A stretch of DNA of 64,000 nucleotides from Gentiana macrophylla. Taxonomy: Eukaryota; Streptophyta; Magnoliopsida; Gentianales; Gentianaceae. The position numbers and the translations under genes were made by a program. The stretch lies in contig JAOBSW010000980.1 in NCBI GenBank assembly GCA_026214975.1, positions 1 through 64,000 of the forward strand. Reading direction: 5' to 3'. Under the pieces are notes generated by a model. The model saw nothing but the letters and a program-made list of their open reading frames with translations. It did not search any database and was not told where the DNA came from. Of the stretch, positions 32,590 to 43,062 are shown in pieces. Within the stretch, counting starts at the first letter, position 1, and each line of letters starts with the position of its first letter.

Positions 32590-33497
32590 ACGAATACATC
32601 AACTTTAAGAAAGCTCCAACGAATCCTGCGAAGCCAGAGTTGACCATGTCTGAGAAAGACTATCAAGTTGCTAAAACAACAAATAAGAACACTTCCTTGA
32701 CTATCACATCTCTTAAATTATCTCACGGAGGCATCTCAATGACAGATCGCTCGACACCTGTCCAACTCGTGAAAAGAAAAAAAACGTCAGTCTGAAATAA
32801 CAGTAAAATGATACAAACAAAATGTGACGGCAAAGAACTTGAATTAGAGTTATCTCCAAAGTAGAAGCATGGTATTATATCCGGTGTACGAAATCACTAA
32901 ACGAGTGACGGACGCAAGATCTCGAGTAAATAAGAGAGGGCAGTAAAAAATTTAAAAAGACAAATAAAAAAATTAAAGGGGCAGGAGGGCAAACAAGATG
33001 AATACTGAATATATTAGAAGTTCTTTTCGGATTGAGGAGGGTCAGTTGCCCTCCTTAGCTGTATGTAGATCCGCCTGACTAAAACACAACCATCGATGGA
33101 TAACTACCACTGTGAAACAAGGTAGCTAGCATTCTCTGAGAACTTTTCTATAAGCTCCCATCCACCTGTTCATAATCTGAAAGGTGATCGATAACAATAA
33201 AGACGTGAGCACGACAGATCAATAAAAAAAAAATCAAAAGGGGGCTATGGAAATATTGTCATAGTTGTCTTTTGCATTCAATATTAATTACTCGAAAGTA
33301 AATTAAGTACAAAAATTATATCAAGTTGCAGTGCAAAATGGAAATTAAGTGTGACTCTATGTAGTATGTAGAGGCGTGATTGCATGATCGAATACTCTAC
33401 ATGACAAAGACATTGTTAAAGCAACAACACCACCTTGAAGTAAACTACTTGAATTGAATTCAAATAAGACGGAAGTACAAAATCTATACCTTTGGTT
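32590..33497. repeat. Repeat B, copy 3 (longest)
   Basis: This is the fullest copy of repeat B. It contains the end of an open frame (32565-32795) reading KPELTMSEKDYQVAKTTNKN and then SLKLSHGGISMTDRS before a stop. The sequence looks like a hydrophilic C-terminal exon but I recognise no family. Copy 1 has a deletion in it and copy 2 lacks it. The repeat ends CTTTGGTTA against the Pack-MULE terminus. Confidence 0.6.
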
Positions 33498-33964
33498 AAA
33501 ACTAGTTTTTGTGGTATACCCATATCTTTATTTCTTATGATCATAGTCCCGTCAAAATACTCAGTAGGCCGGACAATTTTTTCAAAGGGACGGGTTATTT
33601 TTTTCATCGAGGCCGAGCTATTTTTTCGTTGAGGTGATCTAAAATAACACGTCCTGAGCAATTTTTTTTTTCATCTGGCCGGGCTAAAAACTCCGTCCTT
33701 CATATAAATATTTTTCTTTAAATATAACAAAACAGAAAAATCCCATATCTCCCATCAATTTACTACTTTGCATCTCCCATTGATTTACTACTTTGCATCT
33801 CCCAGAAAAATCCTAATTTACTACTTTGCATCTCCCATCAAAATCTCATTTGGCTTTGCCCCACAAAAAAAACAAGTTAGAGGACCAATTTCCTCACCGG
33901 AGCAGGGGCATGAGCAGGACTAAAATCCAAAATAGGCCAAATTACAGGACTAAAATCCTAATTT

Positions 33965-34735
33965 TGCCCTGCAGGCACCCCAATTCTTCCCTACGCGCCA
34001 CCTCTGGAGCCATAAACAACGGCGTTCCGGAGATCAGAACTCCCACTCCGGACACCGGAGGAGTACTATTTAGCCATTTGGCAAATCCAAAATCTACAAT
34101 TTTGCATCAGAACGCCCTGCAGGACCCGGCGCAGTAGCTTAAAATAGTCATAAATATCCGGTCAATCGCTTAGACCGTCATCCTCGCTTGGTCTAAAAGG
34201 GCTAACCCGAGTTGACAAGACCTTTATGACTCACACTTATATAAGGGTAAGCATTCTACTACTTTTCCAGTATGGGACATTACATTCTCCCCCCTTATAA
34301 GGGGTGGCGTCCAGCAGGCGTATGCCAAGATTCTGGATCGCCCCTACCAGAGGTAACTAGAGGCCATCCTTACACCGTCTTCTTATGCGGTGCAGCGTAT
34401 AGTTCCGTCGATAGTCGGCTCGATACCATAATAACGCCCCTGGACCCGGGTGCAGTAGCGTTAAATGAGTCATAAATGGTCGGTCAATCGCTTGGACCGT
34501 CGCCCTCGCTTGGTCTAAAAGGGCTAACCGAGTTGACAAGACATTTATGTCTCACACTTATATGGAGGTGAGCATTCTACTACTTTTCCAATGTGGGACA
34601 TTACAAGATCTACTTTTTCTGCTAAAATATTTTGACCCTTGATATCACAATGTACAATCCCAAATTCCCAATTGAATGCAAGTATTTTAGCCCGTCAACA
34701 ATTTGAGAATGAATACAAGTAATGCTAATCACCGG
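33965..34735 (-). pseudogene. MAPKKK-type kinase fragment split by the TRIM
   Basis: Minus-strand order: IVDGLKYLHSIG and GIVHCDIKGQNILAEKVD (34735-34606), TRIM, then KIVDFGFAKWLN and GTPLFMAPEVARREELGC (34110-33965). These cover kinase subdomains VI to VIII. Frame breaks lie after HSIG and before ISGTP. Compared with copy 2 the part beyond the APE motif is replaced by AGGACTAAAATCC-type filler. Confidence 0.8.
34111..34605 (-). mobile_element. Complete TRIM (miniature LTR retrotransposon)
   Basis: Two direct repeats of 173-174 bp (34111-34284 and 34433-34605) flank only 148 bp. On the minus strand the LTR starts TGTAATGTCCCA and has a TTATATAAG box. After the first LTR comes TGGTATCGAGCCG (34416-34428), close to the initiator tRNA-Met site, and just before the second LTR is the polypurine tract TAAGGGGGGAGAA (34285-34297). 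With no coding sequence, PBS and PPT in the right places and LTRs under 200 bp, it fits the TRIM class. The host flanks GATCT and GATGC resemble a degraded 5-bp duplication. Confidence 0.85.
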
Positions 34736-34818
34736 TTTAAAAAAATATGGGATTTTGCTATTTTGTTATATTAAAAAAAATTGATATGCTAGTGAGTTTC
34801 TAGCCCGGCCGGATGAAA

Positions 34819-34945
34819 AAGATAACTACCGCTGTGAAACATGGTAACTAGCATTCTCTGAGAACTTTTCTATAAGCTCACATCCACCTGTTCATAATCT
34901 GAAAGGTGATAACAATAAAGACGTGAGCACGACAGATCGGTAAGG
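34819..34945. repeat. Repeat B fragment after the Pack-MULE
   Basis: GATAACTACC.CTGTGAAAC through GACAGATCGGTAA corresponds to 4485-4605 of repeat B copy 1. It follows the broken right inverted repeat directly, so repeat B sequence lies on both sides of this Pack-MULE. Confidence 0.75.
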
Positions 34946-35830
34946 GGTTCATTATATAACCATAAAGATAAGTGTATAAGTGTTATGTACAGAGGATTGA
35001 GTCTACATTAAACATTTAGTCCACGGTAAATTATATAAATTTCATAATTTCCAGGAGTTCGGCATCTTACGGTCCATCCACCATTAGTGCCTCAGTGTAC
35101 TTAGAGTGTGACCGCCTGGTCCGTGCCGTCGGTGTAGGACTCCTTAGTGTCTGCACTTATACATGAAAATGGTTCACGTCGGACTAGGCCGATTCGATAT
35201 GATGATCTCGTACTAAGTCTATAACGAGAGATTCTTATTCAATCACAAGTTGACCAATTATGGATTGAATCTTAAACCTGATGAGATTATAGACTCGTGT
35301 TTTTAGGGGTGGCATTTGATTTGATGGTATGGTTGCCTAAGTGGTGTCTTCCTTAATCCCGACCAGTTTAGCACCACTCAGAGAAAGTTATTCAGGAATG
35401 TAAGTCACAACGATAGAGTCCACTCATTCATCGGAAGAGGAAGTAGATAGACGTTTCCCTTGATAGTTAATCCTAGTAATAATGGATAGCGCGTACCGCT
35501 GATATGATCAAATGATATCGCTCACTAGGGGTTAATGGTAGTTCAATGATAAGATGTTATAGAGAGGTACTTTTTGGAAACAGAATGACCCGACCCGACC
35601 TAAGAGGATTTTAGACGGCTGAAAAACTTCCAAGCTTTTGTCGTAGTTTGAGGAACCCACGCTGCAGCACGAGCCATTTCATTTATGGATTTTAGAAATC
35701 CATTTAAGATCATTCTAGCTAGATGAATCAGATTCATCACAAAATGGGAAACGAAGCAAAAAAAAAAAACCAACTTGAGCAGAATAGAGAGCTTGTATAG
35801 TCTAAATAACATCAAGATCTAATGCATAAG
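34946..35830. other. Unassigned sequence, LTR-like composition
   Basis: No open frame longer than about 70 codons and no domain. The text around 35220-35480 (ACTCACAACGATAGAGTCC-like) reads like the U3 part of plant copia LTRs, but I cannot find a second copy in the window. Confidence 0.3.
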
Positions 35831-36446
35831 GGTGATTAGAGATTATACCAACACTCTAAGGATGAGATAATGAACAAGTGAACACCACAATCTTCCAACA
35901 AGGCCTACTCCACACTTGGGTAGTGAATCCAATCCAAGCAAGCTCCAGGATTCTTCAAATGAATCTTTCTCCAAAAAAACTAATCTTCAAAAGATATCAC
36001 TTTTCCCTCTTTGTAAAATATTGCATAATTTGAAATCAAAGATAACTTAATCACTTTTCCCTCTTTAATGATGCTAAAGTTATTGGAAAGAAAAAAAAAC
36101 TAAATATAATGTGGAATTCACATTAATTATAAAAGTATTCGAGTTAAGTTATGAAGGGTATGTTGAGAGGTATTTATAGTTCATACTCTCAACGGCTATA
36201 TTCAAATTGGTTACAACAAACTAACTGATTAGGCCAACTAATATATCAGCTGATCAACTGTGATAGTTCTACGCATAGTCTTCTCAGGTGAATGTGGTAA
36301 TATATAGTCTGTATATCACGTCCGAAGCATGCATCACATTTAAAAAGTGTTCTTCTCATCTAAATTGTTTTCTCATCTAATATTTCAACTGAAACGGATT
36401 ATTTTCACATATGATTCTCTTTTCATCCATATTGTATATGTTAACA
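35831..36446 (-). repeat. Copia-6 3' LTR (partial, right edge defined)
   Basis: On the minus strand the sequence starts TGTTAACATATAC directly after the polypurine tract TTGAGAGGGG (36447-36456) and contains GAACTATAAATACCTC near 36175-36190, a TATA box. The left limit is unclear because no partner LTR with the same start is found. Confidence 0.55.
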
Positions 36447-38935
36447 CCCCTCTCAAGCTGCGAATAGTGAGTGAAACGGCTTCCACATTCTTCTCACTTC
36501 TGATTCTTTTTTCTTCCACTTGAGATTGGCTAAAATTATCTTTGGAATTCCAATAGAATCTAGTGGATAGTGAAAAGTCGGAGCATCAAATTATTTGGTT
36601 AGTATATCAGCCAATATGAACAGACATGAGCTTAATTAGACAAGAATTGACATTGTCTCTGACCACATGACAATTAATTTCAATGTGTCTTGTCCTTTCA
36701 TGGAAAACATGAATGTGTGCAATATGAATTGCACTTGCATTATCACAGAATAGAAGAACATGAATCTTAAAAGGTGTTTGAAGATCTTGCAAAATATGTA
36801 TAGGACATAGAATTTCATAAGTTCCATTAGCCATTTCCCTATATTTAGCGTCAGAAGAGCTTCTTACAATGGTGGTTTGTTTATTTTCTTTCCAAAAAAT
36901 AGGAGCATCCCCTAGGAACATCATCTAGCCTGAAATAGATCTCATAAAACCTTCCCAAGCACTGCCCGTATAGCCTTTCAATGTCATTTGTTATCAACTG
37001 GGAAGAATATCCCTCGACCTAGATTATTTTCAAATATCTCAGAAGAGTATGTGCTAATTTCATGAGATTCTCAGTAGCGGTATCTAAAAACTGACTAAGT
37101 TGTTGTACTGCAAAGGAAATATTAGTCCTGGTAAAGTTTAAGTAAATCAGTTTACCTACCTGCGACCTATATACAATGTTATCATCAAGTAAAGTTGAAT
37201 CTCCATGTTTTAATGTTTGCTTAGATTCCATTGGTATCTTGACATTTTTAGCACCTAGGAAATCATACTCTTGAAGGAGATTCGGTTTTTTTGTGAGATA
37301 GATATTCCATGAGGTGTCCTAACAGTTTCAATTTCCAGAAAATATCTTAATTTGCCAAGATCCTTAATAGTGAACTAGTTGTGCAAATGATCATTAACCT
37401 GCCGAATGAGGTTCAAATCTAGACTTGCTTCCATAATGACATCTACAAACACCAGCTATGTAATAAAGGATTTTCCAGGCCCTTTGGTAAATAGGTTGTT
37501 ATCATCCTTAGACTGCACAAAGCCCTGTTTCTCTAATGATTTTGTTAATTTGTAGTTCCATTGTCTGCTTCCTTGTTTAGACCATATAAATATTTCATCA
37601 ATCTGCATTCTTTATTTGGCTTATCAGATGTGAATCCTTGAGGAAGCCACATTTTGACTTCTTCATTCAGATCCCCACGGAGAAAAGCAGTGTTGACATC
37701 CATATAATGTAAGTGCCAGTTGTTTCAGCTGAAACTGCTAATAAGACCCTGATTGTTGTAATCTTCACAATTGGTGAAAAAGTTTCTTGATAATCAATGT
37801 CATAAGTCTGACTTTGTTGACTATAGTGTTGAATCTTCAATTGAGGTTTATCCAGCTTGTAGTGATCACATTCTCTTGATTCGTCATTTAGCTTTGACAT
37901 TCATTCTTAAGTGCTTCTCATTTGTCATTCTTTTTGGAATAGCCATTGTTACTAATTCCAGATAGGTGCACGGCAGATTAAGGTTTCTTTGGTACCCACT
38001 TCATTTTGGGTCTAGTCTTGTTAGTGCCTTTCTTGTCATCAGCTAGTTAATTTTCAAATGACACTTTTCTAGCCTGATTGACCTTCTTATTCGTAAATCA
38101 ATAAGTCTTTAAGGAATCAAAATTCACGGATAGCTTAGATTTTTCATTACAGCTTTTTCTATCTTTGTGAATAAATGCATCAAAATGAGTATTCATAGGA
38201 CCATACTTAGTCTTGCTTACATGGTAATTTCTATTTACATGTTTAGCTTTATAAAAAAAGCTTTCTTGCAACTAAGAAGAATTGTGTAACCAATATTTGA
38301 TTTTTTCTTAAGAATAGCTCTGTTTACATAAGTTTTCCTAAGATCTAAAGGAAAACTTATGTTCCAATCACCTTCAGAAGGATGGATATTCTTTCCTCTG
38401 AATTCAGCATTTCTAGATTGATTATTATAGTAAATTATGTTGTTGATTGGTTTGTTCTTGTTGGTTGATTCTGAACAACCTTGACACGTTCAGATCTATT
38501 TCCAGATTTGAACTTTAGCTCAGGCTTATAGCTAGTGTTGGATCTAATTTCAGAACTAGTTTTGAATGTAGGTATAGACTTGATATTAGTCTATTGTTTA
38601 TTTCTAGCACCAGATTTAAATCTAAATCTATTCCCAGACTTAAAATTATGAATGGGATTTGAGTCAGAAATGGGCAAGGTTTCAGACATTGCCTTGTCTG
38701 TTTTTTGTCTCACGTCTGATTTAGGTTCCACACATGCTTTGTCAAGTTTGACAGTCTTCAATTCAAATTTGAGCTTTTCAACCTCAAGAATTCAACTTTC
38801 TTTTCACTCACAACAGCCTTTTAGTCAGCTTGGAGTTTTTCAAATTCACTAAAAAGGTTTTTATGAGCTTCATGTGAGTCTATATTTCTTGAAGATGAAA
38901 CTTCTTCATCTCCAACAGTACATAATGATAAGCAG
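36447..38935 (-). pseudogene. Copia-6 pol remnant, heavily degraded
   Basis: RNase H (36607-36924) shows SSSDAKYREMANGTYE, then CDNASAIHIA and FHERTRHIEINCHVVRD. The RT tail (37019-37231) shows YRSQVGKLIYLNFTR and LSQFLDTATENLMK. Upstream RT words (YDIDYQETFSPIVKITTIR) lie at 37667-37900. The remainder to 38935 has only scattered gag-integrase wording. Frame breaks occur every 50-100 codons, so this is an old insertion. Confidence 0.75.
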
Positions 38936-38959
38936 ATTGATAAGAAGATATTACCTCAG

Positions 38960-40410
38960 TAGCTATATATGTGATAACTCTCTAAATGCACCATTAAATT
39001 AACTATTATTTACCCCAGATTCTGTTGTAGAGAAGGTAGAAAGGCCTATTATTGTGAAGGAATATATGTTAAACATTGAGTGCATGTTCCTAGTTCATAA
39101 TTCCGCATCTGTGTTATTTTCCCGAGGATTTGACACTGTTTTGTTTCGTTTTATGTACTTTTCAAGAGGAGTTGAATCTGGAGCAATTAAGGATGGATTT
39201 GGACCAAGGGAAGAGCATTGGCCGAGTGGAGAAAGTCCGGGAAGAGATCTGTTGAAAGGAAAGAAGAAAATCAAGCCCGATTAATCATGGGCTAGGCCTG
39301 ATTAATCGATGGTCTTGGGGAACATGAAATTGAGTCTGCCGCATCTACTAGGTCGGTTAAGGTTTATTTGAGTCATAAGTCAGCTATAACATCTATAAAA
39401 ATCCGCAGAACTGATTGTAACACGGAGGCATTCATAATATCTAGTTTATTATTATCATATACAATATTAATTTGAAGAAATAAAGTTTCTTTGAGCTTCG
39501 GTGGTTTAGTTTCTGGTTTCCTTCCCTCCTTGCCATCTCTAGCTTGAGTGGATCAAGCTAGATCTCCACGGTTGAAGGTATGAAGCTTTGAACGTTCCTT
39601 TATGTTTTTATTATGGTAGATCCACTTGTATTTACGTGTTTTGGTTAATCTGCATGTTTAACAACCCCATAATTTACTTGAATTAATCTGAATTGAGCAA
39701 TGTAGATTCCTGATTAAGAACCACTGCCCCCGGTAAATCGGCGGTCTATACCAATTTACCGAGGCAACTTTTAGGTCACCTTAATCTGAAGATTCAGCGT
39801 CAGCTACGTTGATCGGCCGGAATAATTAAAACGAGTAATTAGGTCTGGCCAATATAATATTCATAATTTGTAAATTAACATGAAGGACTGTTATTGAAGT
39901 GTTAATTAGGACATTGTCTTGATGTATCTCTAGGAACGTGCTAGTCATAGTCGATAGCTTCTTAGGGAGGTTTTCGGTCTTGTGCCGGCATCTCTAGAAC
40001 TTATTGCGTATGGGCTAATACAACCAACGAAGGAGGTTAGCTGCGTATAGATTGTCTGTTGTCCTTACAGTGGAAGTAGATAGGGTTAGGAGATGCACCC
40101 GTAGCTAAAACTAAATTAGAATGTTCGATTAGTTTAAGGAAATTATGTGGGAAAGTAAACATAAGGATTAACCAGACCAAGTTAGTCGATAGGTGGGATG
40201 GGGAAAGAATACCATGTTTCTTTCTATGTTATTGTTTGTCAATGACCATGTATGTCTTCTTGATTAGGTTAGAGTTGTTTATACTTAAGTTGCATTGTCT
40301 CTATGGGATCGACCTTGATTCGCATTTGCTATACTACGATTGACCTAGTACTCTTACTAGTATTAAGCGACTTAAACTCGTAGGATCAATCTGCTGTAGT
40401 TGAACATATA
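38960..40410. mobile_element. Probable gypsy-type solo LTR inside copia-6
   Basis: About 1.4 kb separates copia-6 pol from gag-like sequence. It starts near TGATAACTCTCTAAATGC and ends near GACCTAGTACTCTTACTAG and CGTAGGATCA, preceded by CTATGGGATCGACC. That ending, with a GACC...CTAGTRC...TTAAG layout, is typical of large Ty3/gypsy LTRs in plants. There is no coding sequence, PBS or PPT. The borders are approximate and I could not confirm a 5-bp target duplication. Confidence 0.45.
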
Positions 40411-40735
40411 GGTTGTTCATTGAAGTTTCTTGAAATAATGTTGTCCCAAATCTGTTTGGAATTTTAGCATTTCTTTACCTTTGAGATTACGTCTGCATCT
40501 AGAGATTTCATCATTTCTTCCTTTGCAGTCTTATATATAGATAAATGTTCCATTTTATCTCATCTTCACTGCTTATCTATGAAGCTTGTAAGCCATCAGT
40601 GATTATGTCTATCATATCTTCATGCATCGCAGCTAAATGTATTTGCAAACGAGTTTTCCACTCATCATGATTATAAATAGAATATTTGGGAATATATTGT
40701 TGAGATTCCATGATTATTCACTTTTTGAAAATGAT
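40411..40735 (-). pseudogene. Copia-type gag N-terminal remnant
   Basis: The minus strand reads MESQQYIPKYSIYNHDEWKT and continues through QIHLAAMHEDMIDIITDG. This is the start of a copia gag (the W...M..YL..... W.II.DG pattern). It is in the same orientation as copia-6 pol and probably its 5' end, separated by the solo LTR. Confidence 0.65.
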
Positions 40736-40939
40736 TTGAAATTTGTAACCACTGCTCTATTACAAGTTGTTAGTAACTTTGTGCAAATCACAAACAGATT
40801 TAAAAATTTGTATCACTCATAGATACAAAGACACTACTCTGATATCAAATGTTGATATCATAAAAATATATGCAGATTTGAAAAATATGCAAGGGATCTC
40901 TTCTAGACACAATCTAAACTTGAACAAAGTTCTTGTATC

Positions 40940-42720
40940 AGAAGAACACTGCTCTGATACCGATTGTTGATCCCAAAGTCTGTCTTGTACAAGTTCTCGG
41001 GTGCAGAATGAACTTGTACTTTAAAAAAAAATTCCCTTGAGCAGTTTATGTGTAGCGGATTGTAAACCGTTGCATGCTCTGTTTTCATATCTGATATATT
41101 TTATTCTTTAAGTGTTGAGATATGAATGCAGTGCTTCTGAAATAACTCTTGCGAAAAGTAAAGTGCAGAAGCTAAATCCGTAAAGTAAATGACACAATTT
41201 TTGTTATCGATGTTCAAGTGGAGTAATCCCCTAGTCACTGATTCTCTTGTGATGTCGGATAAATTCATTATTGTTACACAGACTTCTCTACAATAGTGCG
41301 ACGTCCTTCTCAAATCTCCAGCAACCTCACAATCTGAACAACCAATCCTTATGATCTGCTCCATTGTTCCTTCGAATGTGAGATTTCTTCTTCAACAGCT
41401 CCACCACAAACAGTATTTGTAGACACCCTGCTCCTGTTATACACAGTCCTTCAAAGAAAACTGCTTTTTCACTGCCTCACAGTCCTCCAAGGCAACCCGC
41501 TTCTTCACTACTTCACAGTCCTTCAAAGCAAACCTCGTCTTCACTGCTTCACCTCTTTGTTGATTTATAATCAAACAAGAGTTTTCAGTGAATCAACTAA
41601 GTTGATTCACTGAAGTTGAGAATTTATAGATTTGTCGATATAGCTCCTGCTGTGCTCAACTTGATTCAAGAGTTGTTGTTTGATCTGTTGTAGCTTGAGT
41701 ATATTCAACTTCTTGAACCTTTTAGGATATAGAATTTAAGCTCTTGTATCTCAGCAGATTCCCCTTTTTTATTGTCTCAATAACACTCCTTAGATCTTCC
41801 TCCCCTTCGAAGACTCTTTTTCAAATGACTCGAGTCTTGTATTTATAGGTGTGAGATATCTTGATTTTTCATTTCTGGTTTACATCTTCATCAAGTGTGA
41901 ATCTTGATGTGGTATATTTATTCATTGTAGATCTTCGTATATATACTCAAGTATAATCGTTGTAGTGATGAAATCTGATTTGAGCGTTGCTTGTACATTT
42001 TAAATTGCTCTGGTCTTCCGGTGGCATAACGTTCTTATTCACGATCTTACGATGCAATATATTTGTTTCACGTTAACGGCTTGTCGACTTTTGTCTTGTC
42101 ATCATAATGTGTATAACTTGAGAGGCGATCTTTTACGTCGACACGAATCTTTAATTTGATATGGGTATCTTCAAGTCTGATTCTGGATATCTTCAAATCT
42201 GATTCTGCTTCCAGCTTATCTTGATTTTTCCTTTCAGGTCTGATTCCAATTTCTCTGATCCGTATTTATGGTGAGATCAAAGTACTCCATATTTATCTTT
42301 TCATCACATTTTTCAAGTATCATAAAGGTATTTCAAGTCATCACAGACTTACTTGAAGATAACTTTATGACCTCGGTTTCTCAAAGTCTGCAACTTTGGG
42401 TCTGAGCCCTTGGTCTTTAGAACTTTAATCTTTACCATTGTGTCTGACTCCTCAGCCTTCATTCTTTTAGATATAACTTTGATTGCATATGACGACCTAT
42501 AGGATTTCTAGTACAAGATTACTTATGCGATTGAACCTATACAATAATCAGACTCTAGTAAATCATATACATATATCAAATCTAACCTTGCAGACTTCTA
42601 TCACGACTGGTCTTGACCATCATCTTATCATCAGAATAAAAATATTACATGATCAGACACTCGATTTCAATAACTCACATACTGATATTGATGGTGAGGA
42701 AATGGGTGGTGCGACCACCG
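40940..42720 (-). repeat. Copia-type 5' LTR region with PBS
   Basis: On the minus strand CGGTATCAGAGCAGTG (40944-40959) resembles the initiator tRNA-Met binding site. It lies two bases after GGGATCAACA, which would be the LTR end. Upstream, ACACCTATAAATACAAG near 41840-41857 is a TATA box. The start of the LTR is not found; the region up to 42720 is AT-rich without genes. A minisatellite lies at 41444-41551. Confidence 0.5.
41444..41551 (-). repeat. Three 36-bp tandem repeats with an open 12-codon frame
   Basis: Three head-to-tail units of exactly 36 bp begin CAGTCCTTCAAAG, CAGTCCTCCAAGG and CAGTCCTTCAAAG on the plus strand. On the minus strand one frame stays open across them: EAVKTRFALKDC, EVVKKRVALEDC, EAVKKQFSLKDC, then V and a stop. 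It lies in the transcribed part of an LTR, so coding is unlikely but not excluded. Confidence 0.7.
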
Positions 42721-42901
42721 GTTAAACCTGCAATTCCCTTGGCTAACCAGTGTGGCATGAGAGTAGAATCCGGTTCTCATACTTAGGGTTTACTAGTATA
42801 TGGTTAGAGAATTCAGCGATGAATAGGCAACTCACAGCGCTTAATCCTACGTACCAAGACACTTTAATTTGGTGAAATATCCGAACTAGAGAGAGGTAGA
42901 A

Positions 42902-42906
42902 GACGA
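42902..42906. other. Copia-4 target duplication, left copy
   Basis: GACGA precedes TGTCAAAATAC and is repeated exactly at 47132-47136 after the other LTR. Confidence 0.9.
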
Positions 42907-43057
42907 TGTCAAAATACAATAGACGAATCAGTCCCCTCTTTCATTCATTATTACATTGGGTATTTATACATCATAGAAGAAAACCCTACGCTATATAAAA
43001 TACCAACTACGCCCCCACATAATAATTATTACATTTAAAATCAATATTCTCGCAATA
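42907..43057 (-). repeat. Copia-4 3' LTR
   Basis: 151 bp. In element sense it begins TATTGCGAGAATATTG and ends ATTTTGACA, with TTATATAGCG as a possible TATA region. It matches 46980-47131 apart from small indels. Confidence 0.9.
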
Positions 43058-43062
43058 CCCCC

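Larger units (their letters stand above)
33498..34818. mobile_element. Pack-MULE copy 3, interrupted by a TRIM
   Basis: The left inverted repeat (33498-33730) is full length. The right one (34740-34818) stops at CGGCCGGATGAAAAA, where it joins a repeat B fragment. Between them lie the triple TTTACTACTTTGCATCTCC unit (33757-33836) and a MAPKKK fragment split by a 495-bp TRIM. The arrangement of the left half is the same as copy 1. Confidence 0.75.

Noticed and set aside
34111..34605. Whether the short-LTR element is Cassandra (5S-RNA-bearing TRIM)
   Set aside because: I see no 5S rRNA-like promoter boxes in either LTR, so it is another TRIM family.
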